A stretch of DNA of 64,000 bases from JAEYZM01 sp943372195. GTDB lineage: Bacteria > Bacteroidota > Bacteroidia > Sphingobacteriales > Sphingobacteriaceae. The DNA lies in the NCBI GenBank assembly GCA_943372195.1, contig CALRXS010000006.1, forward strand, positions 1 to 64,000, read 5' to 3'. Under the pieces are notes generated by a model. That model worked only from the letters and a program-made list of their open reading frames with translations. It was not told where the DNA came from and did not search any database. This document shows, one piece after another, positions 34,629-43,891 of the stretch (the first letter of the stretch is position 1; the number at the start of each line of letters is the position of its first letter). Position numbers and translations under genes: made by a program.

Positions 34629-35435
34629 ATGAAAAAAATTATTAGCCTATTAACAATTCTACTTGTATTAAGCTCTACTATTAATGCAAAAGAGAAAAAG
34701 AAAAAATCTAAAGCTAAAAAAGGTACTTATGTAGAAATGAAAACTACACAGGGTACAATGGTATTGATGTTATACAAAGAAACACCTAAGCACACTGAGA
34801 ACTTTTTAAAGTTAACGAAAGAAGGATTTTATAACGATGTGTTATTTCATAGAGTTATCAATGCATTTATGATTCAAGGAGGTGACCCTGTTTCTAAAAC
34901 GGCTAAACCTGGAGATATGTTAGGGAGTGGTTCATTGCCAGGTGATAGAATTCCTGCAGAGTTTAACGCTGACCTTATTCATAAGAAAGGTGCATTAGCC
35001 GCAGCACGTGATGGTAACCCACAGAAAGCAAGTAGTAATTGTCAATTTTATATCGTTCAAGGTAAAACATTTACTGATGCTGAACTTGATAAGTTTGAAG
35101 TAAATTCTGGTTGGAAAGAAAATTCTGGTTGGAAATATACAGCTGCTCAAAGAGAAATTTATAAAACTATTGGTGGTACACCCCACCTTGATAATGCATA
35201 TACAGTATATGGAGAATTGGTAGCAGGCTTTGATGTGCTAGATAAAATTGCAGCATTACCTACTAACCCAATGAATAGACCAAATGAAGATGTAAGAATT
35301 ATAGAAGCAAAAATTTTGAAAAAATTCAAAGCAAAGAAGAATTCAAAAACTAAAGCTGTAGCTGAGAAGCCATCAGAAGTAGGTAGACCAGATGACAATA
35401 ATAAAAAGAAAAAAGATAGTGTTGATTCTGAATAA
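34629..35435 (+). CDS. Exported cyclophilin-type peptidyl-prolyl isomerase
   Basis: 268 residues. Signal peptide to about residue 20 (INA|KEK), a Lys-rich linker, then a cyclophilin domain with FHRVINAFMIQGGDP (~73-87) and SNCQFYIVQG. There is a ~30-residue insertion (GWKENSGWKYTAAQREIY) typical of Bacteroidota members. The last 30 residues are Lys/Asp-rich and probably disordered. It catalyses prolyl cis-trans isomerisation in the periplasm. Its stop overlaps the xth start by one base (TAATG). Confidence 0.94.
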   Translation: MKKIISLLTILLVLSSTINAKEKKKKSKAKKGTYVEMKTTQGTMVLMLYKETPKHTENFLKLTKEGFYNDVLFHRVINAFMIQGGDPVSKTAKPGDMLGSGSLPGDRIPAEFNADLIHKKGALAAARDGNPQKASSNCQFYIVQGKTFTDAELDKFEVNSGWKENSGWKYTAAQREIYKTIGGTPHLDNAYTVYGELVAGFDVLDKIAALPTNPMNRPNEDVRIIEAKILKKFKAKKNSKTKAVAEKPSEVGRPDDNNKKKKDSVDSE

Positions 35436-36202
35436 TGAAAATAATCTCATATAACGTAAACGGTATTCGTTCAGCAATTAGTAAAAATTGGTTATCGTGG
35501 TTGCAATCTACAGATGCTGATATTGTATGCTTGCAAGAAATAAAAGCACAACCAGAACAAATCGAAACTGAATTACGATTAATAGAAAATTTAGGTTATC
35601 ATCATTATTGGTATCCAGCTCAAAAAAAAGGATATAGCGGTGTTGCTATTTTATCTAAGCAAAAACCGAATCATATCGAATACGGATGTGGGCATGAATT
35701 ATACGATTACGAAGGAAGAATCATTAGAGCAGATTTTGATGACTTATCAGTTATGAGTGTTTACTTACCTTCTGGCTCAAGTGGTGATGATCGCCAAAAC
35801 GTGAAATTTGAATTCATGGATTTCTTCAAGCCATATATCAATGAACTTAAATGGAAATACCCTGAACTCATTGTATCTGGTGATTATAATATATGCCACA
35901 AACCAATTGATATTCACAATCCGAAATCTAATGCCAACTCATCAGGATTTTTACCTGAAGAACGTGAGTGGATGGAAGAATTTATGAATAATGGTTTCAT
36001 TGATACTTTTCGTCACTTCAATAAAGATCCTCATCATTATACTTGGTGGAGTTTTAGAGCTGGTGCTCGATCAAAAAATTTAGGTTGGCGAATAGATTAT
36101 CATTTAGCAAGTAAAGAATTAGAAAATAAATTAAAAAGAGCTGTTATACTTTCTGATGCTAAACACTCTGATCATTGTCCAATTTTACTAGAGCTCAAAT
36201 AA
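35435..36202 (+). CDS. xth: Exodeoxyribonuclease III / AP endonuclease
   Basis: 255 residues of the ExoIII/APE1 EEP-fold. Glu35 in LQEIKAQ binds the metal, GDYNICH (~148) is the catalytic Asp/Asn site, and SDHCPI near the end holds the final Asp-His. It cuts at abasic sites and degrades 3' ends in base excision repair. Translationally coupled to the cyclophilin gene and followed by hutI one base later; the grouping of xth with hutI looks coincidental. Confidence 0.95.
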   Translation: MKIISYNVNGIRSAISKNWLSWLQSTDADIVCLQEIKAQPEQIETELRLIENLGYHHYWYPAQKKGYSGVAILSKQKPNHIEYGCGHELYDYEGRIIRADFDDLSVMSVYLPSGSSGDDRQNVKFEFMDFFKPYINELKWKYPELIVSGDYNICHKPIDIHNPKSNANSSGFLPEEREWMEEFMNNGFIDTFRHFNKDPHHYTWWSFRAGARSKNLGWRIDYHLASKELENKLKRAVILSDAKHSDHCPILLELK

Positions 36203-36203
36203 T

Positions 36204-37445
36204 ATGTCTCTACTTATTAAAAATATAAAAACACTAAGCGGAATTTTAGAGAACAACTCTAAACCATTAAGACTTGCCGAGTTTGCAAATCTTAATGAAA
36301 TTCAAAATGCATGGCTAAGTATCAAAGATGGTAAAATTGAAAATTATGGTTGCATGTCAGATATTGAAGACCATATTGATATCAATGATTACAATGAACA
36401 AATAGATGCAAGCGGAAAAATAATTTTACCAGCATTTTGTGATTCACATACCCATATTGTATTTGCTGGTAGTAGAGAGAATGAATTCGTAAATAGGATC
36501 AAAGGCTTGAGTTATGAAGAGATTGCAAAACGTGGTGGAGGTATTTTAAACTCAGCAAAAAAACTTCAAGCTTGCACTGAAGATGAATTATACGATTCAG
36601 CATTAGCTCGACTTAATGAGTTAAAACAAAAAGGTACTGCTGCAATAGAGATTAAAAGTGGTTACGGTTTAAATACTGAATCAGAATTGAAAATGCTAAG
36701 AGTAATTAAGCGTCTGAAAAATGATACAGATATTATTATCAAATCAAGTTTTTTAGCAGCTCATGCATATCCTTTAGAATATAAAGAAAATCACCAAGGT
36801 TATATAAACCTTATAATTAATGAAATGTTGCCTCTTGTAGCTGAAGAAAAACTTGCTGATTATATTGATGCTTTTTGTGAAAACGGATTTTTCAATGCTG
36901 ATGAAACTGCACAAATATTAGAGGCTGCAGCGAAATATAATTTAAAACCTAAAATTCATGCTAACCAATTAAACTACTCAGGTGGTATACAAGTTGGTGT
37001 TAAATACAATGCCGTTTCAGTTGACCATTTAGAATGTGTTGGAGAAGAAGAAATCAATTGTTTATTGAATTCAAATACCATAGGTACTATACTGCCTTCT
37101 GCCGCATTCTTTTTAGGTATTCACTATCAACCTGCTCGTAAAATGATTGATGCTGGTTTAGCCATCGCTTTAGCCTCAGATTTCAATCCGGGTACCTCAC
37201 CAAGCGGTAACATGCCTTTCATTACTTCATTAGCTTGTACGCAATTAAAAATGACTCCTGAAGAAGCAATTAATGCTTGTACAATTAATGGAGCTTACGC
37301 AATGGAAATTGCAGACATTACTGGTAGCATTACTAAAGGCAAATACGCTAATTTAATTTTAACAAAAGTAATTCCAAGTATTGCATATATACCTTATTCA
37401 TTTGGCTCTGATAATATTGAAAAAGTATTTATAAAAGGAAACTAA
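36204..37445 (+). CDS. hutI: Imidazolonepropionase
   Basis: 413 residues, normal length. Amidohydrolase with metal ligands HTH at 82-84, plus AAHAYP, HANQLNYSGG and ASDFNPGTSPS, all hallmarks of HutI. It hydrolyses 4-imidazolone-5-propionate to formimidoylglutamate in histidine breakdown. Followed one base later by the formimidoylglutamase gene, which uses its product. hutH and hutU are not in the window. No signal peptide, so cytoplasmic. Confidence 0.95.
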   Translation: MSLLIKNIKTLSGILENNSKPLRLAEFANLNEIQNAWLSIKDGKIENYGCMSDIEDHIDINDYNEQIDASGKIILPAFCDSHTHIVFAGSRENEFVNRIKGLSYEEIAKRGGGILNSAKKLQACTEDELYDSALARLNELKQKGTAAIEIKSGYGLNTESELKMLRVIKRLKNDTDIIIKSSFLAAHAYPLEYKENHQGYINLIINEMLPLVAEEKLADYIDAFCENGFFNADETAQILEAAAKYNLKPKIHANQLNYSGGIQVGVKYNAVSVDHLECVGEEEINCLLNSNTIGTILPSAAFFLGIHYQPARKMIDAGLAIALASDFNPGTSPSGNMPFITSLACTQLKMTPEEAINACTINGAYAMEIADITGSITKGKYANLILTKVIPSIAYIPYSFGSDNIEKVFIKGN

Positions 37446-37446
37446 T

Positions 37447-38457
37447 ATGGCATCGCTACAAATATTCAATCGTGAGTTTATTGCAAATTATTACACCCAT
37501 CGTAATTCAGAACTTAAATGGGGTGATTTAGCAAAAACTATTAGTAGCAACAATTGGGAAACTGAATTAATTAATTCAGATGTCGAGTATGTGATTCTTG
37601 GTATCGCTGAAGATATAGGTATACGTGCAAATTTTGGAAGAGCTGGTGCCAAAGAAACTTTTATTAACTCTTTATCAAGTAATTTAAATATTCAACAGAA
37701 TAGATTTATAAATTCAGAAAAGATATTAATATTAGGACAAATAACTTTTGATCATGAATACAAAAGCATTAGTAATTCTATTGATGATTTAAGGATATTA
37801 TGCGAGAAAGTTGATGAAATTGTATTTGACATCGCTCTTAAAATTTTTAAAGCAAAAAAGAAATTAATTGTAGTTGGTGGCGGACATAATAATTCTTACC
37901 CTTTATTAAAAGCACTTTCAAGTTATCATCAAACAAGCATTAACTGTTTGAATGTTGATGCACATACAGATTATAGAGCCTTAGAAGGTCGACATAGTGG
38001 TAACGGATTTAGTTATGCTAAAAAAGATAATTATTTAAATAGGTATGGTATACTCGGACTTCATGAAAATTATAATTCAGAATCTGTTTTAAAAACTATC
38101 GACGATAATATTGATATTCAATATTTCACATTTGAAGATATTGAAATTCGAAAAAGAGTTACAATTGAAGAGTCTGTTAATTCATTTGTGAACTTTTTAA
38201 TAGAAAAACCTTGTGCACTAGAAATTGACTTAGATGCAATTCAATATTTACCAAGTTCTGCTATGAGCAGTACTGGCTTTAGTACTAATCAAATGCGAGA
38301 AATCATTCATCATTCTGCTAGTTTATTAAAGTGCGAGTATATACACTTAACAGAGGCATCTATTGGTCTAACAACAAATGAAAATGATAAATATATATTA
38401 GGTAAAACGATAGCTTATTTATTAAGTGATTATATAAAGGCTACTCAAGTCGTCTAA
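37447..38457 (+). CDS. hutG: Formimidoylglutamase-type ureohydrolase
   Basis: 336 residues with all Mn ligands of the arginase superfamily: His147 (GGGHN), Asp171/His173/Asp175 (DAHTD) and Asp261/Asp263 (EIDLD). It lies directly after hutI, so the expected role is hydrolysis of formimidoylglutamate to glutamate and formamide, the last step of this histidine route. The sequence is divergent from E. coli-type arginases, and agmatinase-like activity cannot be excluded from sequence alone. Its 3' end overlaps the convergent gene by 17 bases. Contrast with the ligand-poor relative at 14595. Confidence 0.88.
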   Translation: MASLQIFNREFIANYYTHRNSELKWGDLAKTISSNNWETELINSDVEYVILGIAEDIGIRANFGRAGAKETFINSLSSNLNIQQNRFINSEKILILGQITFDHEYKSISNSIDDLRILCEKVDEIVFDIALKIFKAKKKLIVVGGGHNNSYPLLKALSSYHQTSINCLNVDAHTDYRALEGRHSGNGFSYAKKDNYLNRYGILGLHENYNSESVLKTIDDNIDIQYFTFEDIEIRKRVTIEESVNSFVNFLIEKPCALEIDLDAIQYLPSSAMSSTGFSTNQMREIIHHSASLLKCEYIHLTEASIGLTTNENDKYILGKTIAYLLSDYIKATQVV

Positions 38458-39412
38458 TTGCTAATTGAATTTTCTTATCGATGAATTTTCGATACTCTGC
38501 AATACTTACTGTTGACATATATTCAGAAACTAAAGACTTAGCGTAGAGATAAGAATAATCTTCTAAGATTTCTGCCATGACTTTCGTTAATACAAAATAT
38601 AATTCCCTGCCTTCATACATATCAGATACCAACTTAAACTTTAATTGCATTTGCTCTAGCTCATTTAAACTTGATAAATCAGATTGGTAATAATTGTACT
38701 TATGTCTTTTTAATAAAAACTCAATATATTCATTCATTAAAAGCAAATCAGATTGAGTGGCTGATAACTTATCATAAAATAAATACGATTCATTTTCTGG
38801 AGTATTCTCATATTTAAAATCTAATAATTTATGATGTTTTAAATAGTCATATTTACGATTGGCAGAATTATAAATATACTTTGCTCTTTGGTACTTTAAA
38901 AAACTTGCACTTATGATATTCTTAGAGGCATAAACTTTAAGCTCTTGTAGTGTTTGATTGGTTATTGAATCTAATTCAGATGTATACTTTTTAAAATCGT
39001 ATGTGTTTATTTTTTGTCTTAGCTTATTGATTTGATTATAATAATTTTTTTGATTTGCTAATACATAGTTATTATTAAAATACTTTGATTTGTACTCAAT
39101 AGAATTAGTGTTAGAATAAATAATTTCAATCGATTCAGACACTTCTATATAAACTGAAATTGTATCACTTCCAATTATTAATGAACCAGCAATAGGTTTT
39201 TTTATTGGTAAAGTTTCATAAAACTGTCCTTTATCATTTAAATTAATTGTTAAAACATAATTAATTGTATCTATTGGATTATTTCTAAATTCTAATTGAA
39301 TGCTATTTGATTTTTGATTCTTCACAGTACCAAATAATACAGCATCTACAGCAGTTTGTGCATATAAACTGCATGATATAAATAAAGCAACTAAACTAAC
39401 TATGGTTTTCAT
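38441..39412 (-). CDS. Exported protein with TlpA-type N-terminal (DUF4369-like) domain but no thioredoxin domain
   Basis: 323 residues. Signal peptide to ~residue 19 (SLYAQ). Residues 20-120 are a small beta domain (FGTVKNQKSNSIQLEF, INLNDKGQFYETLPI, IGSDTISVYI) like those placed before thioredoxin domains in Bacteroidota TlpA proteins. The rest (130-323) is helical and rich in Tyr, Lys and Asn, with no CxxC. So it looks like the N-terminal half of that architecture alone. Function unknown. Convergent with hutG. Confidence 0.7.
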   Translation of the reverse strand: MKTIVSLVALFISCSLYAQTAVDAVLFGTVKNQKSNSIQLEFRNNPIDTINYVLTINLNDKGQFYETLPIKKPIAGSLIIGSDTISVYIEVSESIEIIYSNTNSIEYKSKYFNNNYVLANQKNYYNQINKLRQKINTYDFKKYTSELDSITNQTLQELKVYASKNIISASFLKYQRAKYIYNSANRKYDYLKHHKLLDFKYENTPENESYLFYDKLSATQSDLLLMNEYIEFLLKRHKYNYYQSDLSSLNELEQMQLKFKLVSDMYEGRELYFVLTKVMAEILEDYSYLYAKSLVSEYMSTVSIAEYRKFIDKKIQLAIRRLE

Positions 39413-39450
39413 ACGAATCTAAATTTAAAAAATATTATTATATTGTGCAT

Positions 39451-40200
39451 ATGAGAGTAGTAAGAATAATCATAATATTACTATGTTTTTGTATAAGTCA
39501 ATTAAAAGCACAAAACAAAAGCAACTCTGCAATTGAATACATTGAACGATATAAGTCTTTGGCAATTGAAGAAATGCTACTCACTGGCATACCTGCAAGC
39601 ATTACTCTAGCACAGGGAATGCATGAATCTGCAAACGGAACAAGTCAATTAGCAAGAAACGCAAACAATCATTTTGGTGTAAAATGCAGTTCCAATTGGG
39701 CAGGTAAAAAATATTATCGAAATGGCAATCGTCGTAATTCTTGTTTCAGAAAATACAATAATGCACAAGAAGCATTTAAAGATAGATCACGATTTCTTTC
39801 AAATAATAAAAATTATGCTAAACTATTTACTTATAAAAAAACAGATTATAAAAAATGGGCATACGGATTACAGAGATCGGGATATGCATCTAGTAGATAC
39901 TATGCAGCTCATTTAATTAAAACAATTGAACGTTATAATTTATATCAATATGATAGAGTTGACTCAAGCGATTTAGATAGTCTTAAAACAATATTAGATA
40001 CTTTATTAATTGATACAACTATTGTAAAAACTGTTGTTCAAAAGTCTAAGTCTGAAACAAAAGTATATCACATAGTTCGCAGTGGTGAATCACTTTATAC
40101 TATTGCTAAAAAATATAAAGTGACAGTTGAAAGTATCAAGAAGAATAATAAATTAAAATCAAACAAGATAAAACCCAGACAGCGATTAATAATCAAATGA
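39451..40200 (+). CDS. Exported glucosaminidase with LysM domain (copy 1)
   Basis: 249 residues from the ATG at 39451; GTG at 39445 is rejected because the ATG begins the signal peptide (MRVVRIIIILLCFCISQLKAQ). Glucosaminidase domain of the FlgJ/GH73 type, with ITLAQGMHESANG containing the presumed catalytic Glu, NNHFGVKC, and RSRFLSNNKNYAKLF. A linker follows, then one LysM (YHIVRSGESLYTIAKKY...). It should cleave peptidoglycan glycan chains, anchored by LysM. Its stop overlaps the start of copy 2 (ATGA). Confidence 0.92.
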   Translation: MRVVRIIIILLCFCISQLKAQNKSNSAIEYIERYKSLAIEEMLLTGIPASITLAQGMHESANGTSQLARNANNHFGVKCSSNWAGKKYYRNGNRRNSCFRKYNNAQEAFKDRSRFLSNNKNYAKLFTYKKTDYKKWAYGLQRSGYASSRYYAAHLIKTIERYNLYQYDRVDSSDLDSLKTILDTLLIDTTIVKTVVQKSKSETKVYHIVRSGESLYTIAKKYKVTVESIKKNNKLKSNKIKPRQRLIIK

Positions 40201-40901
40201 GAAGATTAACTCTATTTTTATTACTAATTTCTTCTTTTCAATTATCGTTTGCAGACGATGCAGAAGCATATATTAAAAAGTACAGAAAGATTGCCATTAA
40301 AGAAATGAAAAAGTATGGTATACCTGCAAGTATTACATTGGCACAGGGTATGTTAGAATCGGGTAATGGCAAAAGCAGATTAGCAAAGAAAGGTAGAAAT
40401 CATTTCGGTATTAAATGTACGAATGATTGGGATGGCAGAACTATTAAAGAAGATGATGATAAAAAAAATGAATGCTTTAGAAGATATAGAAAAGCTGAAC
40501 ATTCATACCGTGATCATTCTGAATTCATAGCAAATAGAGAGCGCTATAAATTTCTTTTTGAATATGATAAAAGAGATTATAAATCATGGGCTTACGGACT
40601 TAAACAAGCGGGTTATGCAACAAATCCGAAATACCCTGAATTACTTATTGACATCATAGATCGATATGATTTACATAAATACGACAAAAAGCATGCTAAA
40701 CGAGAAATTAAAAAAGAAGAGAAATTAGAAAAAATTGTTGCTAAAAAACCAGATGAAAAATATGAGTATCATACGGTTGAAAAGGGTGATACTTTATATT
40801 CTATCTCTAAAAAATATAATGTTGATTTTGAAGAATTAAAGAAACTGAATTCTAAAAACTCAAATAATATATTTATAGGAGAAAAAATTCGAGTGAAATG
40901 A
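40197..40901 (+). CDS. Exported glucosaminidase with LysM domain (copy 2)
   Basis: 234 residues with signal peptide (LLLISSFQLSFA). Same architecture as the gene before it: ITLAQGMLESGNG, NHFGIKC, YRDHSEFIANRERYKFLF, then a charged linker and LysM (YHTVEKGDTLYSISKKYNV). The copies differ at many positions, e.g. HESANG versus LESGNG, so the duplication is old. Translationally coupled to copy 1, suggesting they act together on the cell wall. It ends one base before the convergent nadD stop. Confidence 0.92.
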   Translation: MRRLTLFLLLISSFQLSFADDAEAYIKKYRKIAIKEMKKYGIPASITLAQGMLESGNGKSRLAKKGRNHFGIKCTNDWDGRTIKEDDDKKNECFRRYRKAEHSYRDHSEFIANRERYKFLFEYDKRDYKSWAYGLKQAGYATNPKYPELLIDIIDRYDLHKYDKKHAKREIKKEEKLEKIVAKKPDEKYEYHTVEKGDTLYSISKKYNVDFEELKKLNSKNSNNIFIGEKIRVK

Positions 40902-40902
40902 A

Positions 40903-41475
40903 TTATTTATATAGTGATTTTAAATCAATAAATCTCTTAACATTCTCCGCTACTAAATAGTTAATGTCTTTTTTAGATTTTATTTGATTTCTGATAAATG
41001 TAGAAGAGATTTCAATTATTGGCGTATCAGTTAAATGAACATTATCTAAACTGCTAAATTCTGTAACTACTTCCTTAATTCTTGGGTATATATAAAAATG
41101 ATAGTCTCTAAGTAAAATCTCATAGTTTTTCCATTTTTTGATACTAGCCAAATTATCAGCACCCATAATTAATGAAAATTCATGCTCTGAATATTTCTCT
41201 TTTAAATATGTTAATGTATCAATAGTATATGATGGTAAAGGTAAATGAAGTTCTATATCAGAAACGGAAATTTTATCATGATTTTCAAAAGCAAGCTTAC
41301 ACATCTCTAAACGATCATAAGCATTAATCAAATATGATTTATCTTTTAATGGGTTATGGGGTGATACAACTAACCAGATTTTATCTAGACCTGTATTTTC
41401 AGCCATATAATTAGCAATAATCATATGCCCTATATGAACCGGATTAAATGAACCAAAAAATAAACCTATTTTCAT
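40903..41475 (-). CDS. nadD: Nicotinate-nucleotide adenylyltransferase
   Basis: 190 residues. GSFNPVHIGH (8-17) is the nucleotidyltransferase HxGH motif, and ISSTFIR (~165) the second signature. It adenylates nicotinate mononucleotide in de novo and salvage NAD synthesis. It is the last gene of the acpP-to-nadD run and overlaps gmk by four bases (ATGA). The NAD-precursor uptake pair pnuC/NadR-like lies at 29.3-30.4 kb. Confidence 0.95.
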   Translation of the reverse strand: MKIGLFFGSFNPVHIGHMIIANYMAENTGLDKIWLVVSPHNPLKDKSYLINAYDRLEMCKLAFENHDKISVSDIELHLPLPSYTIDTLTYLKEKYSEHEFSLIMGADNLASIKKWKNYEILLRDYHFYIYPRIKEVVTEFSSLDNVHLTDTPIIEISSTFIRNQIKSKKDINYLVAENVKRFIDLKSLYK

Positions 41476-42044
41476 TTATTCAAAAAATCTGTAACTAATT
41501 TTAGTGCTTCAGCACAAGCCTCATTTAAATTATTATTCTTAAGAATCACATCGAACTTATCAGCATATCCTAATTCTTTAGAAGCTTTCGCGATTCTTTC
41601 TTTTAATTTTTCTTCTGAGTCTGTCCCTCGACCTCTTAATCTTTCTATTAATACTTCTAGTGATGGTGGTTGAACAAAGATAGCTAGCGCATTATCTTCA
41701 TATTTCTTCTTTAATCTAAGTCCGCCTTCAACATCTAAATCAAAAATAACATGATTACCTTCATTCCAAATTCTTTGTAATTCAGATTTTAAAGTTCCAT
41801 AAAATGTACCCGAGTAAACCTCTTCGAACTCAATAAATTCATGTTTTGCAACTCTATGCAAAAAATCTTCTTTACTTATAAAGTAATAATCTTTGGTATC
41901 AACTTCTTCGCCTCTAGCTTGTCTTGTAGTGGCAGATACTGAGAATTTAATATTACTTAATTGACTAAGTAAATATTGAACTATTGTGGTTTTGCCTGCT
42001 CCTGAAGGTGCTGAAAAAATTATAAGTTTACCTTGTTTATCCAT
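41472..42044 (-). CDS. gmk: Guanylate kinase
   Basis: 190 residues. P-loop SAPSGAGKTT (11-20), then SVSATTRQARGEEVDTKDYYF and FIEFEEVYSGTFYGT, all hallmarks of GMP kinase. It converts GMP to GDP. Lies 31 bases after yicC and overlaps nadD by four. Gmk next to YicC is a widely conserved pairing in bacteria. Confidence 0.97.
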   Translation of the reverse strand: MDKQGKLIIFSAPSGAGKTTIVQYLLSQLSNIKFSVSATTRQARGEEVDTKDYYFISKEDFLHRVAKHEFIEFEEVYSGTFYGTLKSELQRIWNEGNHVIFDLDVEGGLRLKKKYEDNALAIFVQPPSLEVLIERLRGRGTDSEEKLKERIAKASKELGYADKFDVILKNNNLNEACAEALKLVTDFLNK

Positions 42045-42075
42045 TCTCCGTATTCTTAAGATAATCAGAATTTGA

Positions 42076-42948
42076 TTATATAATATTCAATAATTGTTCT
42101 TTGATTTTTTCTAACTCATCTTTCATACCCACAACAATTTTTTGGATGTTTGCGTCATTCGCTTTAGAGCCCATAGTATTTATCTCTCTACCAATTTCTT
42201 GTGATATAAATCCTAATTTTTTACCATTAGCTTCTTTTTGTTTCATTACATCTATAAAATAATTACAGTGACTACTAAGTCTAATTTTTTCTTCTGTAAT
42301 ATCAAACTTCTCTATATAATAAATCAACTCTTGCTCTAATCTATTTTGATCAACATTTTCTACTCCAACTTGATCTGCTAATAATTGGTTAAGTTTTTCT
42401 TTAATTTGTGGCACTCTATTACCTTCAAACTTTTCAACTTCTGTAATTCCATTTAATATAGATTCAATCCTCTTAATTAAATCAATTGATAAAGTATTAC
42501 CCTCATCAATTCTAAATTGATTGAAATTTTCTACAGCCTGTAAAAAAGTATTATGAATTATTAACCATTCTTCATCATTAGTATTCTGTTCTTGTGTATT
42601 AAATACCTCAGGTATGCTAATAACACTTCTGAATATATCTGTATTGTTTACAGAAAGTTCATTTGCTAATGACTTTAATTGATTGTAGTATGAATGAAAT
42701 AATTCTTTATTGATTTGACGCTGATCTTCAATTGCATTCTGTTCGAAACCTATAGAGACGTTCGCCTTACCTCTTTCGATAAATTTGACACAATCATTTC
42801 TAATGATGCTTTCTTTATCAGAGTAAGTTCTGGGTAGTTTAATATTCAACTCTAAAAACTTACTGTTTAATGAGCGAATCTCTACATTAATTTTCTTCTG
42901 GTTATACTCTGAACTCGCAAGTCCGAAACCCGTCATTGATTTCAACAT
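42076..42948 (-). CDS. yicC: YicC-family endoribonuclease
   Basis: 290 residues. Opens with SMTGFG, the family signature, and closes with the DUF1732 region GKKLGFISQEIGREINTMGSKAND. YicC proteins are endoribonucleases involved in RNA turnover and stationary-phase physiology. Cytoplasmic. It stands directly before gmk, as in many bacteria, and after the EamA transporter (33 bases). Confidence 0.94.
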   Translation of the reverse strand: MLKSMTGFGLASSEYNQKKINVEIRSLNSKFLELNIKLPRTYSDKESIIRNDCVKFIERGKANVSIGFEQNAIEDQRQINKELFHSYYNQLKSLANELSVNNTDIFRSVISIPEVFNTQEQNTNDEEWLIIHNTFLQAVENFNQFRIDEGNTLSIDLIKRIESILNGITEVEKFEGNRVPQIKEKLNQLLADQVGVENVDQNRLEQELIYYIEKFDITEEKIRLSSHCNYFIDVMKQKEANGKKLGFISQEIGREINTMGSKANDANIQKIVVGMKDELEKIKEQLLNII

Positions 42949-42981
42949 ATGTATTGAATTGAATTACAAAGATATGAATAA

Positions 42982-43887
42982 TTACTTTTTGAAGCGACTT
43001 AATGGAAGTGCCGATGGTACACTCACTAAATAAACACCTACAAAAATCATTAATCCGAATATTACTTTATGCGTTGTTAATTGATCTTTACCAAGCAGTA
43101 TTGCAATTATACTAGCCAGTATTGGCTGTAAATAAATATATGCTCCAACTAGTGATGAGTTAGCGTGTCTTAATGCCCAACCATTTAACAAGTATGTTAA
43201 GAACGTTGCTCCTGCAATTAAAAAGAAAATACTTGTCCAGATATTACTAGGTATTTGCTCCCACTGAACATTATTTAATTCAGGTATTGAAAATGGTAAA
43301 ATTAAAATGCCACCAAATAAGAATGTCCATTTTATAACTGTAATCGGATTGTATTTATGTAATAAAGGTTTTGCGATAATTAAATAGTAAGAATAAATGA
43401 TTGCATTTAATGTTACCATAATATCACCTGCTAATGTTTCAGAGGAGAAATTCAACTTCGGACCAATTAATAACATGCCCGCACCCAAAACACCAAGTAT
43501 TAATCCAGATACTTTTAATATTGTTGCTTTTTCTTTCAAAATAAAAAAGGAGAAAAAGCCAACGAATAATGGAGTAGTTACCATTAAAATTGCACCATTG
43601 ATTGGAGTAGTAATTGAAAGTCCTTTGAAAAACAATAGCATATTAGCAGCTACTCCAAATACTGCACATTTAATTAATTCTAAGAAATCTTTTTTGTCAG
43701 TAATTTTCTCTTTAACAAAAATTGCGTGAGTGATCCATAATAAAACAATCGCTCCCCAAACTCTAATTCCTATTAAACCCATTGGCTCAACATAAGCAGG
43801 CATTACCATTTTTGCAATGGTAAAGGTTGCAGCATATATAAGTGAAACTAGAAAAAGTGAGAGATGAACTTTTAAAATGGTAGACAT
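42982..43887 (-). CDS. EamA/DMT-family transporter
   Basis: 301 residues with ten predicted membrane spans in two repeated EamA halves (about 5-140 and 150-290). The halves contain RVWGAIVLLWITH and VSGLILGVLGAGMLLIG patterns. The drug/metabolite superfamily includes exporters and importers of small organics; the substrate is not evident. Four bases follow the plsC-like stop, so it belongs to the acpP-to-nadD run. Confidence 0.92.
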   Translation of the reverse strand: MSTILKVHLSLFLVSLIYAATFTIAKMVMPAYVEPMGLIGIRVWGAIVLLWITHAIFVKEKITDKKDFLELIKCAVFGVAANMLLFFKGLSITTPINGAILMVTTPLFVGFFSFFILKEKATILKVSGLILGVLGAGMLLIGPKLNFSSETLAGDIMVTLNAIIYSYYLIIAKPLLHKYNPITVIKWTFLFGGILILPFSIPELNNVQWEQIPSNIWTSIFFLIAGATFLTYLLNGWALRHANSSLVGAYIYLQPILASIIAILLGKDQLTTHKVIFGLMIFVGVYLVSVPSALPLSRFKK

Positions 43888-43891
43888 TATA

